In this document: positions 1-8,625 of the stretch, piece by piece
Layout of the letters: each line of letters opens with the position of its first letter
Position numbering within the stretch: the first letter of the stretch is position 1
Source of the DNA: Cupriavidus nantongensis
GTDB lineage: Bacteria > Pseudomonadota > Gammaproteobacteria > Burkholderiales > Burkholderiaceae
Assembly: GCF_001598055.1 (NCBI RefSeq)
Contig: NZ_CP014844.1
Span: forward strand, 930,001-994,000
Direction: 5' to 3'
DNA: 64,000 nucleotides
Notes under the pieces: model-generated
The model's database searches: none
Told to the model about the DNA's origin: nothing
Seen by the model: only the letters and a program-made list of their open reading frames with translations
Made by a program: the position numbers and the translations under genes

Positions 1-168
1 CGCGGCAATGCGGTTGGGCGAGTAGTGCAGGTCCTGCGCCGCCTTCAGCACGCGCGCCACCAGTTCGTCGCCGATGCGGTGGCGGGTCTGCGGGTTGAGC
101 ACGCGCGATACCGTCGACGGATGCACGTCGAGCGCCTGGGCAATCTGCTTGATGGTGGGTTTGCTCAT
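1..168 (-). CDS. LacI-family transcriptional regulator, N-terminal part (cut by window edge)
   Basis: Only the first 56 codons lie in the window, reading leftward off the edge. The protein opens with a classical LacI/GalR helix-turn-helix (TIKQIAQALDVHPSTVSRVL) followed by the hinge-side sequence ALHYSPNRIA-like, diagnostic of the family. The missing part would be a sugar-type periplasmic-binding-like effector domain. It is divergent from an MDR oxidoreductase, and a palindrome with a central CpG typical of LacI operators lies between the two genes (303-316), so autoregulation and control of the neighbour are plausible. The effector cannot be read from what is visible. Confidence 0.9.
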   Translation of the reverse strand, partial: MSKPTIKQIAQALDVHPSTVSRVLNPQTRHRIGDELVARVLKAAQDLHYSPNRIAA

Positions 169-302
169 CGCTTGCTGCAAGCGTGCGGCAGGCGCCACGC
201 CATACCTCCTGGTTATCGGAATACCGGCAAAAAGTGGATTGGACGCAAGGCCGCGGCACTTCCTACAATCGGCCCGGATGCCACCAGGCCTTGCGCTTGT
301 CG

Positions 303-316
303 TGCAATCGATTGCA
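303..316. promoter_or_regulatory. Palindromic LacI-type operator candidate
   Basis: TGCAATCGATTGCA is a perfect 14-bp palindrome with the central CG found in LacI/GalR operators. It lies in the divergent region (169-382) between the lacI-type gene and the MDR gene, 67 bp before the latter's start. A second dyad, CGCTTG-CTG-CAAGCG at 169-183, abuts the regulator's start codon. Assignment to this regulator is inference from position and symmetry. Confidence 0.55.
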
Positions 317-382
317 TTGTAATCTGCCCGGACGGCAATGCCAAGCGCAGCCGGCCCCGGGCCAGCAACAGGAGAGACAGAG

Positions 383-1324
383 ATGAAAGCAGCGGTATCG
401 CTCGCCGGCCAGGCGCCGGTGTACCAGGAGTTCGACGACCCGGTCGCCGAACCCGGCAAGGTGGTGGTCAAGGTTGCCGCGTCTGCGCTGACGCGGCTCG
501 ACATGGCAATTGCCGAAGGCCGCCACTACATCAAGCCGGGCGCGGGCAGGTTCGTGGTGGGGCGCGAGGGCGTGGGGCGGCTCGCCGACGGGCAGCGGGT
601 CTACTTCAACGTCAATGCGCCGCGCGCGCCGTACGGCTCGATGGCGCAGCGCGCGCTGGTCGACCCGGCGCTGACCTTCCCCGTGCCGGACGGCATCGAC
701 GACGCCCGCGCGGCCGCGCTGGGCAACGCCGGCCTGGCGGCATGGCTGCCGCTGTCGTGGCGCGCACGCATGCAGCCGGGCGAGACCGTACTGGTGCTTG
801 GCGCGACCGGCATTTCCGGACTGCTCGCGGTGGCCGCTGCCAAGCTGCTCGGCGCCGGCCGGGTCATTGCCGCCGGGCGCGACGTACGCGCACTGCAGCG
901 CGCGCGCCGGCTGGGCGCGGACGCGGTGGTGCCGCTCGACCAGCCCGGCGACCTGGTCGCCGCGTACCGCAACGCAGCCGACGGCAACGTCGATATCGTG
1001 CTCGACTACCTGTGCGGCGCGCCCGCCGAAGCCGCGTTGCTGGCGCTGGGCCACGGCGGCCGGCTGGTCCATATCGGCACCACGGTCGCGCCCACCATCA
1101 CCTTTGCCGGCGCCGCCGCGCGCCAGGCGTGCTTCGACATCATGGGCTTTGCCTACTACCACGCGCCCATCGAGGCGCAGGCGCAGGCCTATGCCGAACT
1201 GTGCCGGCATACCGCTGCCGGGCGCATGGAGATCGATATCCTCGCCGAGCCGCTGGAAGCGGTCGGCCGCGTGTGGGCGGCGCAGGCGCAGGGCGCGCGC
1301 CAGCGCTTCGTGCTGATGCCCTGA
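383..1324 (+). CDS. MDR-superfamily NADPH:quinone oxidoreductase-like / zinc-free alcohol dehydrogenase
   Basis: 313-residue protein of the medium-chain dehydrogenase/reductase superfamily. The N-terminal half is a GroES-like fold, and a Rossmann segment near residue 136 carries VLVLGATGISGLLAVAAAKL with the AxGxxG-type nucleotide loop. The usual catalytic-zinc Cys/His ligands are not apparent, which favours a quinone reductase or enoyl reductase-like NADPH enzyme rather than a true alcohol dehydrogenase. The ATG at 383 is preferred over upstream starts because it follows a purine-rich GGAGAGACAG stretch and begins the conserved fold. It is probably controlled by the divergent LacI-type regulator. 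Substrate unknown. Confidence 0.8.
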   Translation: MKAAVSLAGQAPVYQEFDDPVAEPGKVVVKVAASALTRLDMAIAEGRHYIKPGAGRFVVGREGVGRLADGQRVYFNVNAPRAPYGSMAQRALVDPALTFPVPDGIDDARAAALGNAGLAAWLPLSWRARMQPGETVLVLGATGISGLLAVAAAKLLGAGRVIAAGRDVRALQRARRLGADAVVPLDQPGDLVAAYRNAADGNVDIVLDYLCGAPAEAALLALGHGGRLVHIGTTVAPTITFAGAAARQACFDIMGFAYYHAPIEAQAQAYAELCRHTAAGRMEIDILAEPLEAVGRVWAAQAQGARQRFVLMP

Positions 1325-1330
1325 AGACGA

Positions 1331-1714
1331 TCAGCGCGCCTTGGAGTCCGGCACGCGGGTCTGGTCGATCGAGGCCCCGCCGCTGCCCGTGCGCGGCTTG
1401 CCGTGCAGGCCGTCGCGGTCGACCTTGCCGGCGCTTTCCGAGGCGGGCTTGGGTTTGTCTCGGCCGGGCAGGCCGCCTGCGGTGTGCGGCTCCTTGGGCA
1501 CGTCGCCGAGATCCCTGGCGAGGCCGCCGGGGTTGGTCGGGGTGGCGCCCGGCGTGCTTGCCGGCGCCACGCTGGCCCCGGGCGGCGGTATGGTCTGGCT
1601 GCCCTTGGGGCCCTTGTCGGTACGCACGCCGGTTTCGGGCGGCTGCGCCAGGGTGCCGCCGGCGAGCGCGCACAGCAGCGCGACGGCCGCGGCGCGAGGG
1701 AGGATGGATCGCAT
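1331..1714 (-). CDS. Small secreted hypothetical protein, Pro/Gly-rich
   Basis: 127 residues. The start at 1714 gives a clean Sec signal peptide (Arg-containing n-region, hydrophobic AAAVALLCALAGGTL, cleavage near A-Q), which the longer upstream start would bury. The mature part is low-complexity, rich in Pro, Gly, Thr and charged residues, with no recognised domain and no Cys, suggesting a disordered periplasmic or surface protein. Convergent with the preceding oxidoreductase (6-bp gap). Function unknown. Confidence 0.6.
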   Translation of the reverse strand: MRSILPRAAAVALLCALAGGTLAQPPETGVRTDKGPKGSQTIPPPGASVAPASTPGATPTNPGGLARDLGDVPKEPHTAGGLPGRDKPKPASESAGKVDRDGLHGKPRTGSGGASIDQTRVPDSKAR

Positions 1715-1976
1715 CTGGGTTCTCCTGATTAGCGCGAGCATGCTGGTACGGCAAAAGCATTTGCCGGGCCATCTCGCTTGCTGCGGCGCGGGGCCGGGCG
1801 GCGCCCCGGCGCAGCGCACTTTCTACAAGCGCCGGTGGTTGTTACAAGGACGCGGCGGCGACAGGCGCTGCGATGCCGGCATGCTCGGGCCGCGGCCGCC
1901 GACAGTGCCGCGGGAACGGAAGTTGCGCGCACTTCAGCGTTGGCCAGCGATGGCGGCCCACCTCAGCGGAGGCGTC

Positions 1977-2258
1977 ATGAAGCACAGCAAGCACGACACG
2001 TCGAACGATCCGGCGCTGGACCGGCGCCAGGGCCTGGATGACCGTGAACTGAAGGAAAACGCCGCGGACAACCAGCGCGCGCGAGCGCGCGCCCGTGCCG
2101 ATTGGGAGCATGCGGCATCACACCGCAAGGACGCGGAGAAGGGGCGCAAGCCGGGCCAGGCCGGCAAGGGCGAGATGCCGCCAGGCGTGGGCTCGCGTGA
2201 CCTGCACGATCCCGGCAGCCGCGATCCCGATGCGCCGCCGACCGTAAACCGTTCCTGA
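1977..2258 (+). CDS. Small highly charged hypothetical protein
   Basis: 93 residues, extremely hydrophilic (Lys, Arg, Asp, Glu, Gly rich), no hydrophobic core, Cys or signal peptide, so probably disordered in the cytoplasm. The start at 1977 is supported by AGCGGAGG about 4 bp upstream. Convergent with the UdgX gene (4-bp gap). No recognised domain. Small charged proteins of this kind are often stress-related, but nothing here proves that. Confidence 0.5.
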   Translation: MKHSKHDTSNDPALDRRQGLDDRELKENAADNQRARARARADWEHAASHRKDAEKGRKPGQAGKGEMPPGVGSRDLHDPGSRDPDAPPTVNRS

Positions 2259-2262
2259 CCGG

Positions 2263-2871
2263 TCAGTCCTTCGCGCCGCGCGCCAGCCGCGCGGCCGCCT
2301 GCAGGCTGCGCACGATGCGGTCGAAGGCCGCGGCACGCGCCTCGTCGCTGCGCTGGCGCAGGGCAAACGAGGGGTGGTAGGTGGCGATCACCAGCCGTCC
2401 CTCGTGCTCGACCGGCGTCTCCATCATGCCCGCCAGCGTCACGCTCTTGCGGCCCAGCACCGCGCGCGCCGCGGTGGCACCGAGCGCGACCACCACCGTC
2501 GGGTGCACTTTTTCCAGCTCCCGCTCCAGCCACAGGTTGCAGGCCTCGATCTCCTGCTGCGCCGGCGATTTGTGCAGCCGGCGCTTGCCGCGCCACTCGA
2601 ACTTGAAATGCTTGACCGCGTTGGTCATGAAGAGCTTGTCGCGGTCCAGGCCCGCGGCCTGCAGCGCTTCATCGAGCAGATGCCCGGCCGGCCCGACAAA
2701 GGGCGAGCCTTGCAGGTCTTCCTGCGAACCGGGCTGCTCGCCCACCAGCATGATGCGCGCGTGTGCCGCGCCGGCGCCGGGCACGCCCTGGGTGGCGTTG
2801 CGCCACAACGGGCAGCGCCGGCATTCATTCAGTTCGCCGCGGCTGACAGGCGGCTTGTTGCGCTCGGGCAT
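2263..2871 (-). CDS. udgX: UdgX-type uracil-DNA glycosylase superfamily protein
   Basis: 202 residues from this start. The family-4-like UDG pattern is complete: a Cys pair near the N-terminus (CRRCPLW) expected to help bind a 4Fe-4S cluster, motif 1 GEQPGSQEDLQGSPFVGPAG, LFMTNAVKHFKFE, and a C-terminal TYHPSFALR motif. Between them sits KRRLHKSP, matching the KRRIH loop that distinguishes UdgX. In characterised UdgX that loop's His becomes covalently linked to the abasic site after uracil excision. This protein should therefore bind uracil-DNA irreversibly. In-frame ATGs at 2976 and 3024 would add a low-complexity Ala/Ser-rich tail, and the start is uncertain. Divergent from the ABC fusion gene. 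Confidence 0.85.
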   Translation of the reverse strand: MPERNKPPVSRGELNECRRCPLWRNATQGVPGAGAAHARIMLVGEQPGSQEDLQGSPFVGPAGHLLDEALQAAGLDRDKLFMTNAVKHFKFEWRGKRRLHKSPAQQEIEACNLWLERELEKVHPTVVVALGATAARAVLGRKSVTLAGMMETPVEHEGRLVIATYHPSFALRQRSDEARAAAFDRIVRSLQAAARLARGAKD

Positions 2872-3047
2872 GGCGGTTGACGGTGGCGCAGCGCGCGCAG
2901 GTGCTGCTGCCGATCTGCTGCAGGTTTCGCGCCATGGCGCCGCGTTGCCATCGGTATGGAATTTGCCTCCTTCCATGACCGCGCGCCGGCCACGCCACCG
3001 CGCGGCTTGCCCTGCCACACCCAACGACTGACGCCTGAACCGCGCGC

Positions 3048-5792
3048 ATGCCCCAGACCATCCGTCCCGCCTCCCGCCGCCGCATCGCCGCCGAACTGTT
3101 CCGCGCGATCTGGCGCTTCCGCGCGCGCGTGCTGGTCGCGGTGTCCTTGCTGCTGCTGGCCAAGGCCTGTGCCGTGGCGGTGCCGCTGATGCTCAAGCTG
3201 GTGGTCGACGAGGTCACGCCCGCCGCGGCCGGCACCGATGCCGCGCGCCTGGGGCTGGTGGCGATGCCGGTGTTCCTGGTACTGGCCTATGCCATCCTGC
3301 GGCTGCTCGGCAACGCCTTCAGCGAGCTGCGCGACGTGGTCTTTGCCTATGTGACGCAGAGCACGGTGGCGGCCTTCATGGAACGCGCCTTCGCGCACCT
3401 GCATGCGCTGGGCGCGCGCTTCCACGCGCAGCGCGCCACCGGCAGCGTGATCCGCGACCTGGAGAAGGGCACCGCGGCGATCGGCTTCCTGCTGGGCGTG
3501 GCGGTCTTTACCATCGTGCCGACGCTGATGGAGATCGTGTCGGTGCTGGCGATCATGATCGGCGCCTATGGCGCCGCCTTCGCCGCGATCATCCTGGGCG
3601 TGTTCGTGCTGTACGCCGGCTTTACCTATGTCTTTACGCAGCGGCGCATGCGCGTGCAGCGCCAGGTCAATGCGGTCGAGGCCACCACCAACAGCAAGGT
3701 GGTCGACAGCCTGCTCAACTACGACACCGTCAAGTTCTTCGCGCGCGAGTCGTTCGAGACCCGGCGCCTGTCCGAGATGCTGCAGCGCTGGGTCGGCATC
3801 AGCGTGGAAAACCAGTATGCGCTGTCGGCGCTGCATATCGGGCAGAGCGTGTGCATCGCGGTGGGGGTCGGCGCGGTGATGCTGCTGGCCACGCAGCGGG
3901 TGATCCAGGGCTCGCTGTCGGTGGGCGACCTGGTGCTGATCAACGCTTACATCATCCAGGTGGTGCTGCCGCTCAACACGCTGGGCTTTATCTTCCGCGA
4001 ATCGAACGACGCCATGACCAATGTCGAGCGGCTGTTCGCGCTGCTCGACGCGCATGGCAAGCCCGGCGAGGACCGCGACGCGCCGGCCGCGCGCCCGTTG
4101 CGCGTAAGCCGCGGCGAAATCGTGTTCGACCGTGTCAACTTCAGCTACGACCCCAGCCACCAGACCCTGTGGGACGTCAGCTTCCGCGCCGGCGCCGGCC
4201 AGACCGTGGCGGTGGTGGGCGGCAGCGGCTCGGGCAAGTCGACGCTGGCGCGGCTGCTGTTCCGGCTGTACCAGCCCGACAGCGGCAGCATCAGCATCGA
4301 CGGCCAGGACCTGCGCCTGGTGACGCAGCGCAGCCTGCGCGAACTGATCGGCATCGTGCCGCAGGACACCATCCTGTTCAACGACACCATCGCCTACAAC
4401 ATCGGCTATGGCCGGGAAGGCGCCACCCGCGCCGACATCGTCGCCGCGGCGCGCGCGGCGCAGCTCGACGCCTTTATCGACCGCCTGCCCGACGGCTACG
4501 AAACCCAGGTGGGCGAGCGCGGCGTGCGGCTGTCGGGCGGCGAGCGCCAGCGCGTGGCGATTGCGCGCGCGATGCTGAAGCGCCCGCCCATCGTGGTCTT
4601 CGACGAGGCCACCTCGGCGCTGGACACGCGCTCGGAGCGCGCGATCCAGCAGGAGCTGTCCGCAGTCGCGCGCGGGCGCACCGCACTGATCATCGCGCAC
4701 CGGCTCTCGACCATCGTCGATGCCGACCGCATCCTGGTGATGGAGCACGGCCGCATCGTCGAAGACGGCAACCACGCCACGCTGCTCGAGCGCGGCGGCA
4801 TCTACACCCAGATGTGGCAGTTGCAGCAGCAGCAGCGCGAGCTGGAACGCGCCGAACGGCGCCTGGCGCTGCAGCCGGTGCGCCTCGAGATCCTGCTGGC
4901 CAGCGTGGTCGACGGGCTGCGCGAGCTGATCGCCGAGCGGCATATCAACCTGTTCACGGTGCAGAGCGAGTCGGAGCTGCGCGTCACCGGCGATCCGGGC
5001 GTGCTGCAGAAGGCGATCTGGGAGCTGTGCCAGCACATGATCGCCACCATCGAGCCGGGCGGGCGGCTGGAACTGCGGCTCGAGCGGCTGGACGGCCAGG
5101 CCGGCCTGCGGCTGTCCGCCACGCCGGGCGACCTGCCGTTGCCGGATGTGCAGGGCCTGCACGAATGGCTGGCCGAGCACGGCGTTACGCTGAGCGCCGA
5201 CGGACCCGCGCACGCCTATCAGCTGCTGATGCCGATGCGCGCCGTGCAGGAACCCGAGCCGCGCCGCGCGCCGGGCGCTGGCGCGGCCGCCGCCGCGGGT
5301 GCCGCGCCAGGCGCCGGGCCCGTAGCGGAGGCGGCCGAGGCGCCCGAGGCGCCCGATGCGCAGGCGCTCAAGGGCCTGCGCGTGCTGCTGCTGGACGACG
5401 ACGAGCCCACGCGCGAGGTGCTGAGCGCCTCGCTCGAAGACTATGGCGCCCACGCCATCGCGCAGCAGCGCGGCGACGACGTGATTGCGCTGCTGGCCGG
5501 CACGCATCCCGGGCAATGGCCGCAGGTGCTGCTGTGCGACCTCGCGCTCGAGGAGGAGGACGGCTACACCGTGCTGCGCCGGGTGCGGCGGCTCGAGGCG
5601 CAGATGCAGGTGCCGCTGGGCAAGCGCATGACGGCGATCGCGCTGTCCGGGCACGCCGAGCCGCAGGACCGGATGCGCGCGCTGATGGCGGGATTCCAGC
5701 TGCACCTGTCCAAGCCGGTGCGGGTGGGCGAGCTGGTGGCGGCGATCCGTTCGCTGGCGGTGCGCTCCACGCCGGACGCGCAGCAAGCGTAG
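3048..5792 (+). CDS. ABC exporter (ATM1-like) fused to a degenerate kinase-like region and a receiver domain
   Basis: 914 residues. Residues 1-330 form a six-helix ABC exporter membrane domain of the ATM1/HMT1 type. Residues about 360-590 are the nucleotide-binding domain, with Walker A GGSGSGKST near 390, signature LSGGERQR near 495 and Walker B VVFDEATSALD near 513. A charged coiled-coil-like stretch follows (LQQQQRELERAERRL). Residues about 610-730 resemble a histidine-kinase dimerisation/ATPase region (a VLQKAIWELCQHMI helix like an N-box) but have no His phospho-acceptor or G-boxes. After an Ala/Pro linker, residues about 775-910 are a complete receiver: acidic LLDDDEP, phospho-acceptor Asp in LLCDLAL, Ser in ALSGHA and Lys in HLSKP. 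A normal ATM1 exporter would end near 600. Membrane half-transporter, presumably a homodimer. Confidence 0.88.
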   Translation: MPQTIRPASRRRIAAELFRAIWRFRARVLVAVSLLLLAKACAVAVPLMLKLVVDEVTPAAAGTDAARLGLVAMPVFLVLAYAILRLLGNAFSELRDVVFAYVTQSTVAAFMERAFAHLHALGARFHAQRATGSVIRDLEKGTAAIGFLLGVAVFTIVPTLMEIVSVLAIMIGAYGAAFAAIILGVFVLYAGFTYVFTQRRMRVQRQVNAVEATTNSKVVDSLLNYDTVKFFARESFETRRLSEMLQRWVGISVENQYALSALHIGQSVCIAVGVGAVMLLATQRVIQGSLSVGDLVLINAYIIQVVLPLNTLGFIFRESNDAMTNVERLFALLDAHGKPGEDRDAPAARPLRVSRGEIVFDRVNFSYDPSHQTLWDVSFRAGAGQTVAVVGGSGSGKSTLARLLFRLYQPDSGSISIDGQDLRLVTQRSLRELIGIVPQDTILFNDTIAYNIGYGREGATRADIVAAARAAQLDAFIDRLPDGYETQVGERGVRLSGGERQRVAIARAMLKRPPIVVFDEATSALDTRSERAIQQELSAVARGRTALIIAHRLSTIVDADRILVMEHGRIVEDGNHATLLERGGIYTQMWQLQQQQRELERAERRLALQPVRLEILLASVVDGLRELIAERHINLFTVQSESELRVTGDPGVLQKAIWELCQHMIATIEPGGRLELRLERLDGQAGLRLSATPGDLPLPDVQGLHEWLAEHGVTLSADGPAHAYQLLMPMRAVQEPEPRRAPGAGAAAAAGAAPGAGPVAEAAEAPEAPDAQALKGLRVLLLDDDEPTREVLSASLEDYGAHAIAQQRGDDVIALLAGTHPGQWPQVLLCDLALEEEDGYTVLRRVRRLEAQMQVPLGKRMTAIALSGHAEPQDRMRALMAGFQLHLSKPVRVGELVAAIRSLAVRSTPDAQQA

Positions 5793-5822
5793 CGCGGCCA
5801 CATTGACCGCAGCGGCAGCGCC

Positions 5823-6743
5823 TCAGGCGCGCGGCTCGCGCAGCCTGCGGCGCAGCATCAGCACTTCCGGCGGGATCACGCGCCGCTCCTGCCATACCCA
5901 TGGCATGCCGCCCAGCACTTCGGCCAGGCCGCGCCATCCCTGGCAGCGCCACAGCTGCGGCAATGCCGCGGCGGTCTCGCCCAGCGCCACATGCCATGGC
6001 AACCTCAGCCAGGCCGACCAGATCGCATTGCGCGCCAGCAGCGAGCGGCGCTGCGCGGGATTGCGCAGCGGACTGGGATGGTGATGCACCACCAGCTGCG
6101 GCGCGTACACCAGCTGCCATCCATGCGCGGCCAGGTCCAGCGCCAGCAGCGTTTCCTCGCCGCCGAGGAAGAAGCGCGGATGGTAGCCGCCGGCCTGGCG
6201 GAAGGCATCGGTGCGGAACGCGGTGGCGCCCGCCATCAGGCCCAGGATCGCACGGCCGGGCAGCATCGCCGAGGGCAGCGGGCTGGCCGCCATGCGCGTG
6301 CAGGTCGGGTCTTCGCCGCGGTGCTCGCCGACCAGGATGCGCGCCGTCAGCGCGGCCACGCGCGGATGGCGCTCGAACATGGCGCACGCCGCCGACAGCG
6401 AACCGGGCGCCCACCAGCAGTCGTCGTCGCAGAAGGCGACGTAGCGGGTGCGGGCCCAGTCCGCGCCCAGGTTGCGGCCGGCGGCGCCGAGGTTGCGCGC
6501 GCTGCGCAGCAGCGCGGCGTGCGGGAATTCGCTGCGCACCATGGCGGCGGTGCCGTCGTCCGAGGCGTTGTCGACCACGGCGATGGGCGGGCGTTCCGGC
6601 AGCGCACTCAGGCGCGCCAGCGCGGTGCGCACCGAATCGCGCCGGTTGTGCGTCAGCACCACCACGCTGATGTCGCAAGCGCGGGTGCGCGCAGAAGGTC
6701 GGGGAACGTAAGCGGTGGTTGATATCGGCATGGGGATGGGCAT
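5823..6743 (-). CDS. Glycosyltransferase family 2
   Basis: 306 residues. GT-A fold: SVVVLTHNRRDSV, then AVVDNASDDGTA (nucleotide-sugar binding), AFCDDDCWWAPG carrying the metal-binding acidic motif, and a later GGEETLLALDL segment typical of rhamnosyl/glycosyl transferases of this family. It lacks C-terminal membrane helices, so it probably acts on the cytoplasmic face. It follows the PIG-L gene with a 3-bp gap and is last in the minus-strand half of the glycan locus. Several Met codons crowd the N-terminus, so the start may be a few codons downstream. Donor and acceptor unknown. Confidence 0.85.
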   Translation of the reverse strand: MPIPMPISTTAYVPRPSARTRACDISVVVLTHNRRDSVRTALARLSALPERPPIAVVDNASDDGTAAMVRSEFPHAALLRSARNLGAAGRNLGADWARTRYVAFCDDDCWWAPGSLSAACAMFERHPRVAALTARILVGEHRGEDPTCTRMAASPLPSAMLPGRAILGLMAGATAFRTDAFRQAGGYHPRFFLGGEETLLALDLAAHGWQLVYAPQLVVHHHPSPLRNPAQRRSLLARNAIWSAWLRLPWHVALGETAAALPQLWRCQGWRGLAEVLGGMPWVWQERRVIPPEVLMLRRRLREPRA

Positions 6744-6746
6744 GAA

Positions 6747-7508
6747 TCAGGCAGCGCCGGCGTCGGCCGGCTGCAGCATCCAGTAGCGCTCGGGCGCGCA
6801 CAGGTCGCACAGCCGGTCTTCGCTGAACAGCTGCAGCTGGCTCTGGTAGGCGTTGAGCGCATAGCTCTTCTGCGTCAGGTACTGCGCCACCGGCAGGTTG
6901 ACGGGCGTGGCGCGCAGGCCGCTGTCCCGGCATTGCACCAGCCGCTGCTGCAGCAGGCCCGGCATGCGGCGGTAGATCGCGTCTTCGTAGTAGAGCCACT
7001 GCACGGGCGGGGGTGCGGCTGTGGCTGCGACGGCATGCGGCGCGCTCCAGGCGGCGCCGCGCGCGTGCGCGGCCAGCATCAGCAGCCGGCAGGCGTCATG
7101 CACCAGCGCATGGTCGGAATGGAACAGACCGAGCGGGGCTACGACCACGCCGTCGGTCTGCGTCAGCAGCACGGTGTGCAGCGCGTCGGCAAGCTGCTGC
7201 GCGGTGTAGCGGCGCCCGTACTGGCTGTCCCAGAAGTCCAGCCACACCGCGTGCGCGCCCAGCATGGTCAGCGCGTGGTTGTCCTCGCGCCGGCGCGACA
7301 GCACCGCCTGCTCGGCACTGGCGAAGCCGGCGGCCTGGTCCCAGTCCGGGGCCGGCATGTCGGCCGGCGGCACGCCCGCGAACACGGTCACCACCCGCGC
7401 CGCGCGCGCGGCCGCGATCAGCCCGCCGCAGCTGAACACGCCATCGTCCAGGTGCGGCGAGATCACGGTCACCGCAGCGGCGAGATCGACCACCATCGCC
7501 GTGCCCAT
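6747..7508 (-). CDS. PIG-L family N-deacetylase
   Basis: 253 residues. The PIG-L/LmbE signature VISPHLDDGVFSCGG (zinc-binding H-x-D-D) lies near residue 15, with a further His in FHSDHALVHDA for the third metal ligand. Family members remove acetyl groups from N-acetylglucosamine-type residues on lipids or small glycosides. Between a GT2 and a UDP-glucuronate decarboxylase gene it would most simply deacetylate an amino-sugar of the glycan built here. That role is inference from context. Confidence 0.82.
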   Translation of the reverse strand: MGTAMVVDLAAAVTVISPHLDDGVFSCGGLIAAARAARVVTVFAGVPPADMPAPDWDQAAGFASAEQAVLSRRREDNHALTMLGAHAVWLDFWDSQYGRRYTAQQLADALHTVLLTQTDGVVVAPLGLFHSDHALVHDACRLLMLAAHARGAAWSAPHAVAATAAPPPVQWLYYEDAIYRRMPGLLQQRLVQCRDSGLRATPVNLPVAQYLTQKSYALNAYQSQLQLFSEDRLCDLCAPERYWMLQPADAGAA

Positions 7509-7535
7509 GCCGCCCCCTCGCGCGCTGGCACGCCG

Positions 7536-8564
7536 TCAACTGAGCGCGGCACGCGCTTCGCGCGCGGTGGCGGACACCGGCACCACATTGCCGGGCGCGC
7601 CTTCGGCATGCGCCTGCGCGGCCAGCCGCGCGGCAAAGTAATCGACGGTGCGGCGCAGGCCGTCTTCGAGCGCGGTGTGCGGCTCCCAGCCCAGCAGCTG
7701 GCGCGCCAGCGTGATGTCGGGGCAGCGCTGGTGCGGGTCGTCGGCTGGCAGCGGGCGCATCTCGATGCGCGATCGCGAGCCGGTGGCGCGCAGCACCGCC
7801 TGCGCGATCTCGAGCATGGTGGTCTCGCAGGGGTTCCCCAGGTTGACCGGGGTGCCGCCCGCGGGAGCTTCCATCAGCCGGACCAGCGCGTCGACCATGT
7901 CGTCGACATAGCAGAAGGCGCGCGTCTGCGAACCGTTGCCGTAGACCGTCAGCGGTTGGCCGGCCAGCGCCTGGGTGATGAAGTTCGAGACCACGCGGCC
8001 GTCGGCCGGGTGCATGCGCGGCCCATAGGTGTTGAAGATGCGCGCGATGCGCACGTCCAGCCCGTGCTGGCGATGGTAGTCCATGAACAGGGTCTCGGCG
8101 CAGCGCTTGCCTTCGTCATAGCAGGAGCGGATGCCTACCGGATTGACGTGGCCCCAGTAGCCTTCCTGCTGCGGATGGTGCTCGGGGTCGCCATAGACTT
8201 CGCTGGTCGAGGCCTGCAGGATGCGCGCCCTGAGCCGCTTGGCCAGTCCCAGCATGTTGATGGCGCCGTTGACGCTGGTCTTGGTGGTCTGCACCGGGTC
8301 GTGCTGGTAGTGCACCGGCGAGGCCGGGCATGCGAGGTTGTAGATCTCGTCGACTTCCACATACAGCGGGAAGGTGACGTCGTGCCGCAGCAGCTCGAAA
8401 TTGGTCCGGCCCAGCAGGTGCGCGATGTTCTCCTTGGTGCCCGTGTAGAAGTTGTCCACGCACAGCACGTCCTGCCCGGCGCGCACCAGCCGCTCGCACA
8501 GGTGCGAGCCGAGGAATCCCGCGCCGCCGGTGACCAGGATGCGCTTGCGATCGCTTTCCTTCAT
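7536..8564 (-). CDS. UDP-glucuronate decarboxylase (UDP-xylose synthase)-like NAD-dependent epimerase
   Basis: 342 residues, extended SDR. Nucleotide-binding GGAGFLGSH near residue 12, the typical UXS segments [11 protein letters not shown] and [21 protein letters not shown], and the catalytic SCYDEGKR (Tyr-x3-Lys). These conserved stretches match UDP-glucuronate decarboxylases, which make UDP-xylose from UDP-glucuronate, better than RmlB or GalE. It would supply a pentose donor to the neighbouring glycosyltransferases. The start ATG follows AAGGAGAGC, a good ribosome-binding site. Confidence 0.85.
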   Translation of the reverse strand: MKESDRKRILVTGGAGFLGSHLCERLVRAGQDVLCVDNFYTGTKENIAHLLGRTNFELLRHDVTFPLYVEVDEIYNLACPASPVHYQHDPVQTTKTSVNGAINMLGLAKRLRARILQASTSEVYGDPEHHPQQEGYWGHVNPVGIRSCYDEGKRCAETLFMDYHRQHGLDVRIARIFNTYGPRMHPADGRVVSNFITQALAGQPLTVYGNGSQTRAFCYVDDMVDALVRLMEAPAGGTPVNLGNPCETTMLEIAQAVLRATGSRSRIEMRPLPADDPHQRCPDITLARQLLGWEPHTALEDGLRRTVDYFAARLAAQAHAEGAPGNVVPVSATAREARAALS

Positions 8565-8625
8565 TTCTGCTCTCCTTGCATTGCTTGCTCATGCGGGCCG
8601 GTCGTGTCCGCCGCTCGTGTCTACA

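Noticed and set aside
25..1728. A 567-codon plus-strand frame at the window start
   Set aside because: Arg-rich out-of-frame reading of the MDR gene and the antisense of the secreted protein.
2829..5801. A 990-codon open frame opposite the ABC-receiver gene
   Set aside because: Shadow frame produced by high third-position GC. The translation is Gln/His/Arg-rich with no domain, while the plus strand encodes a clear ABC exporter.
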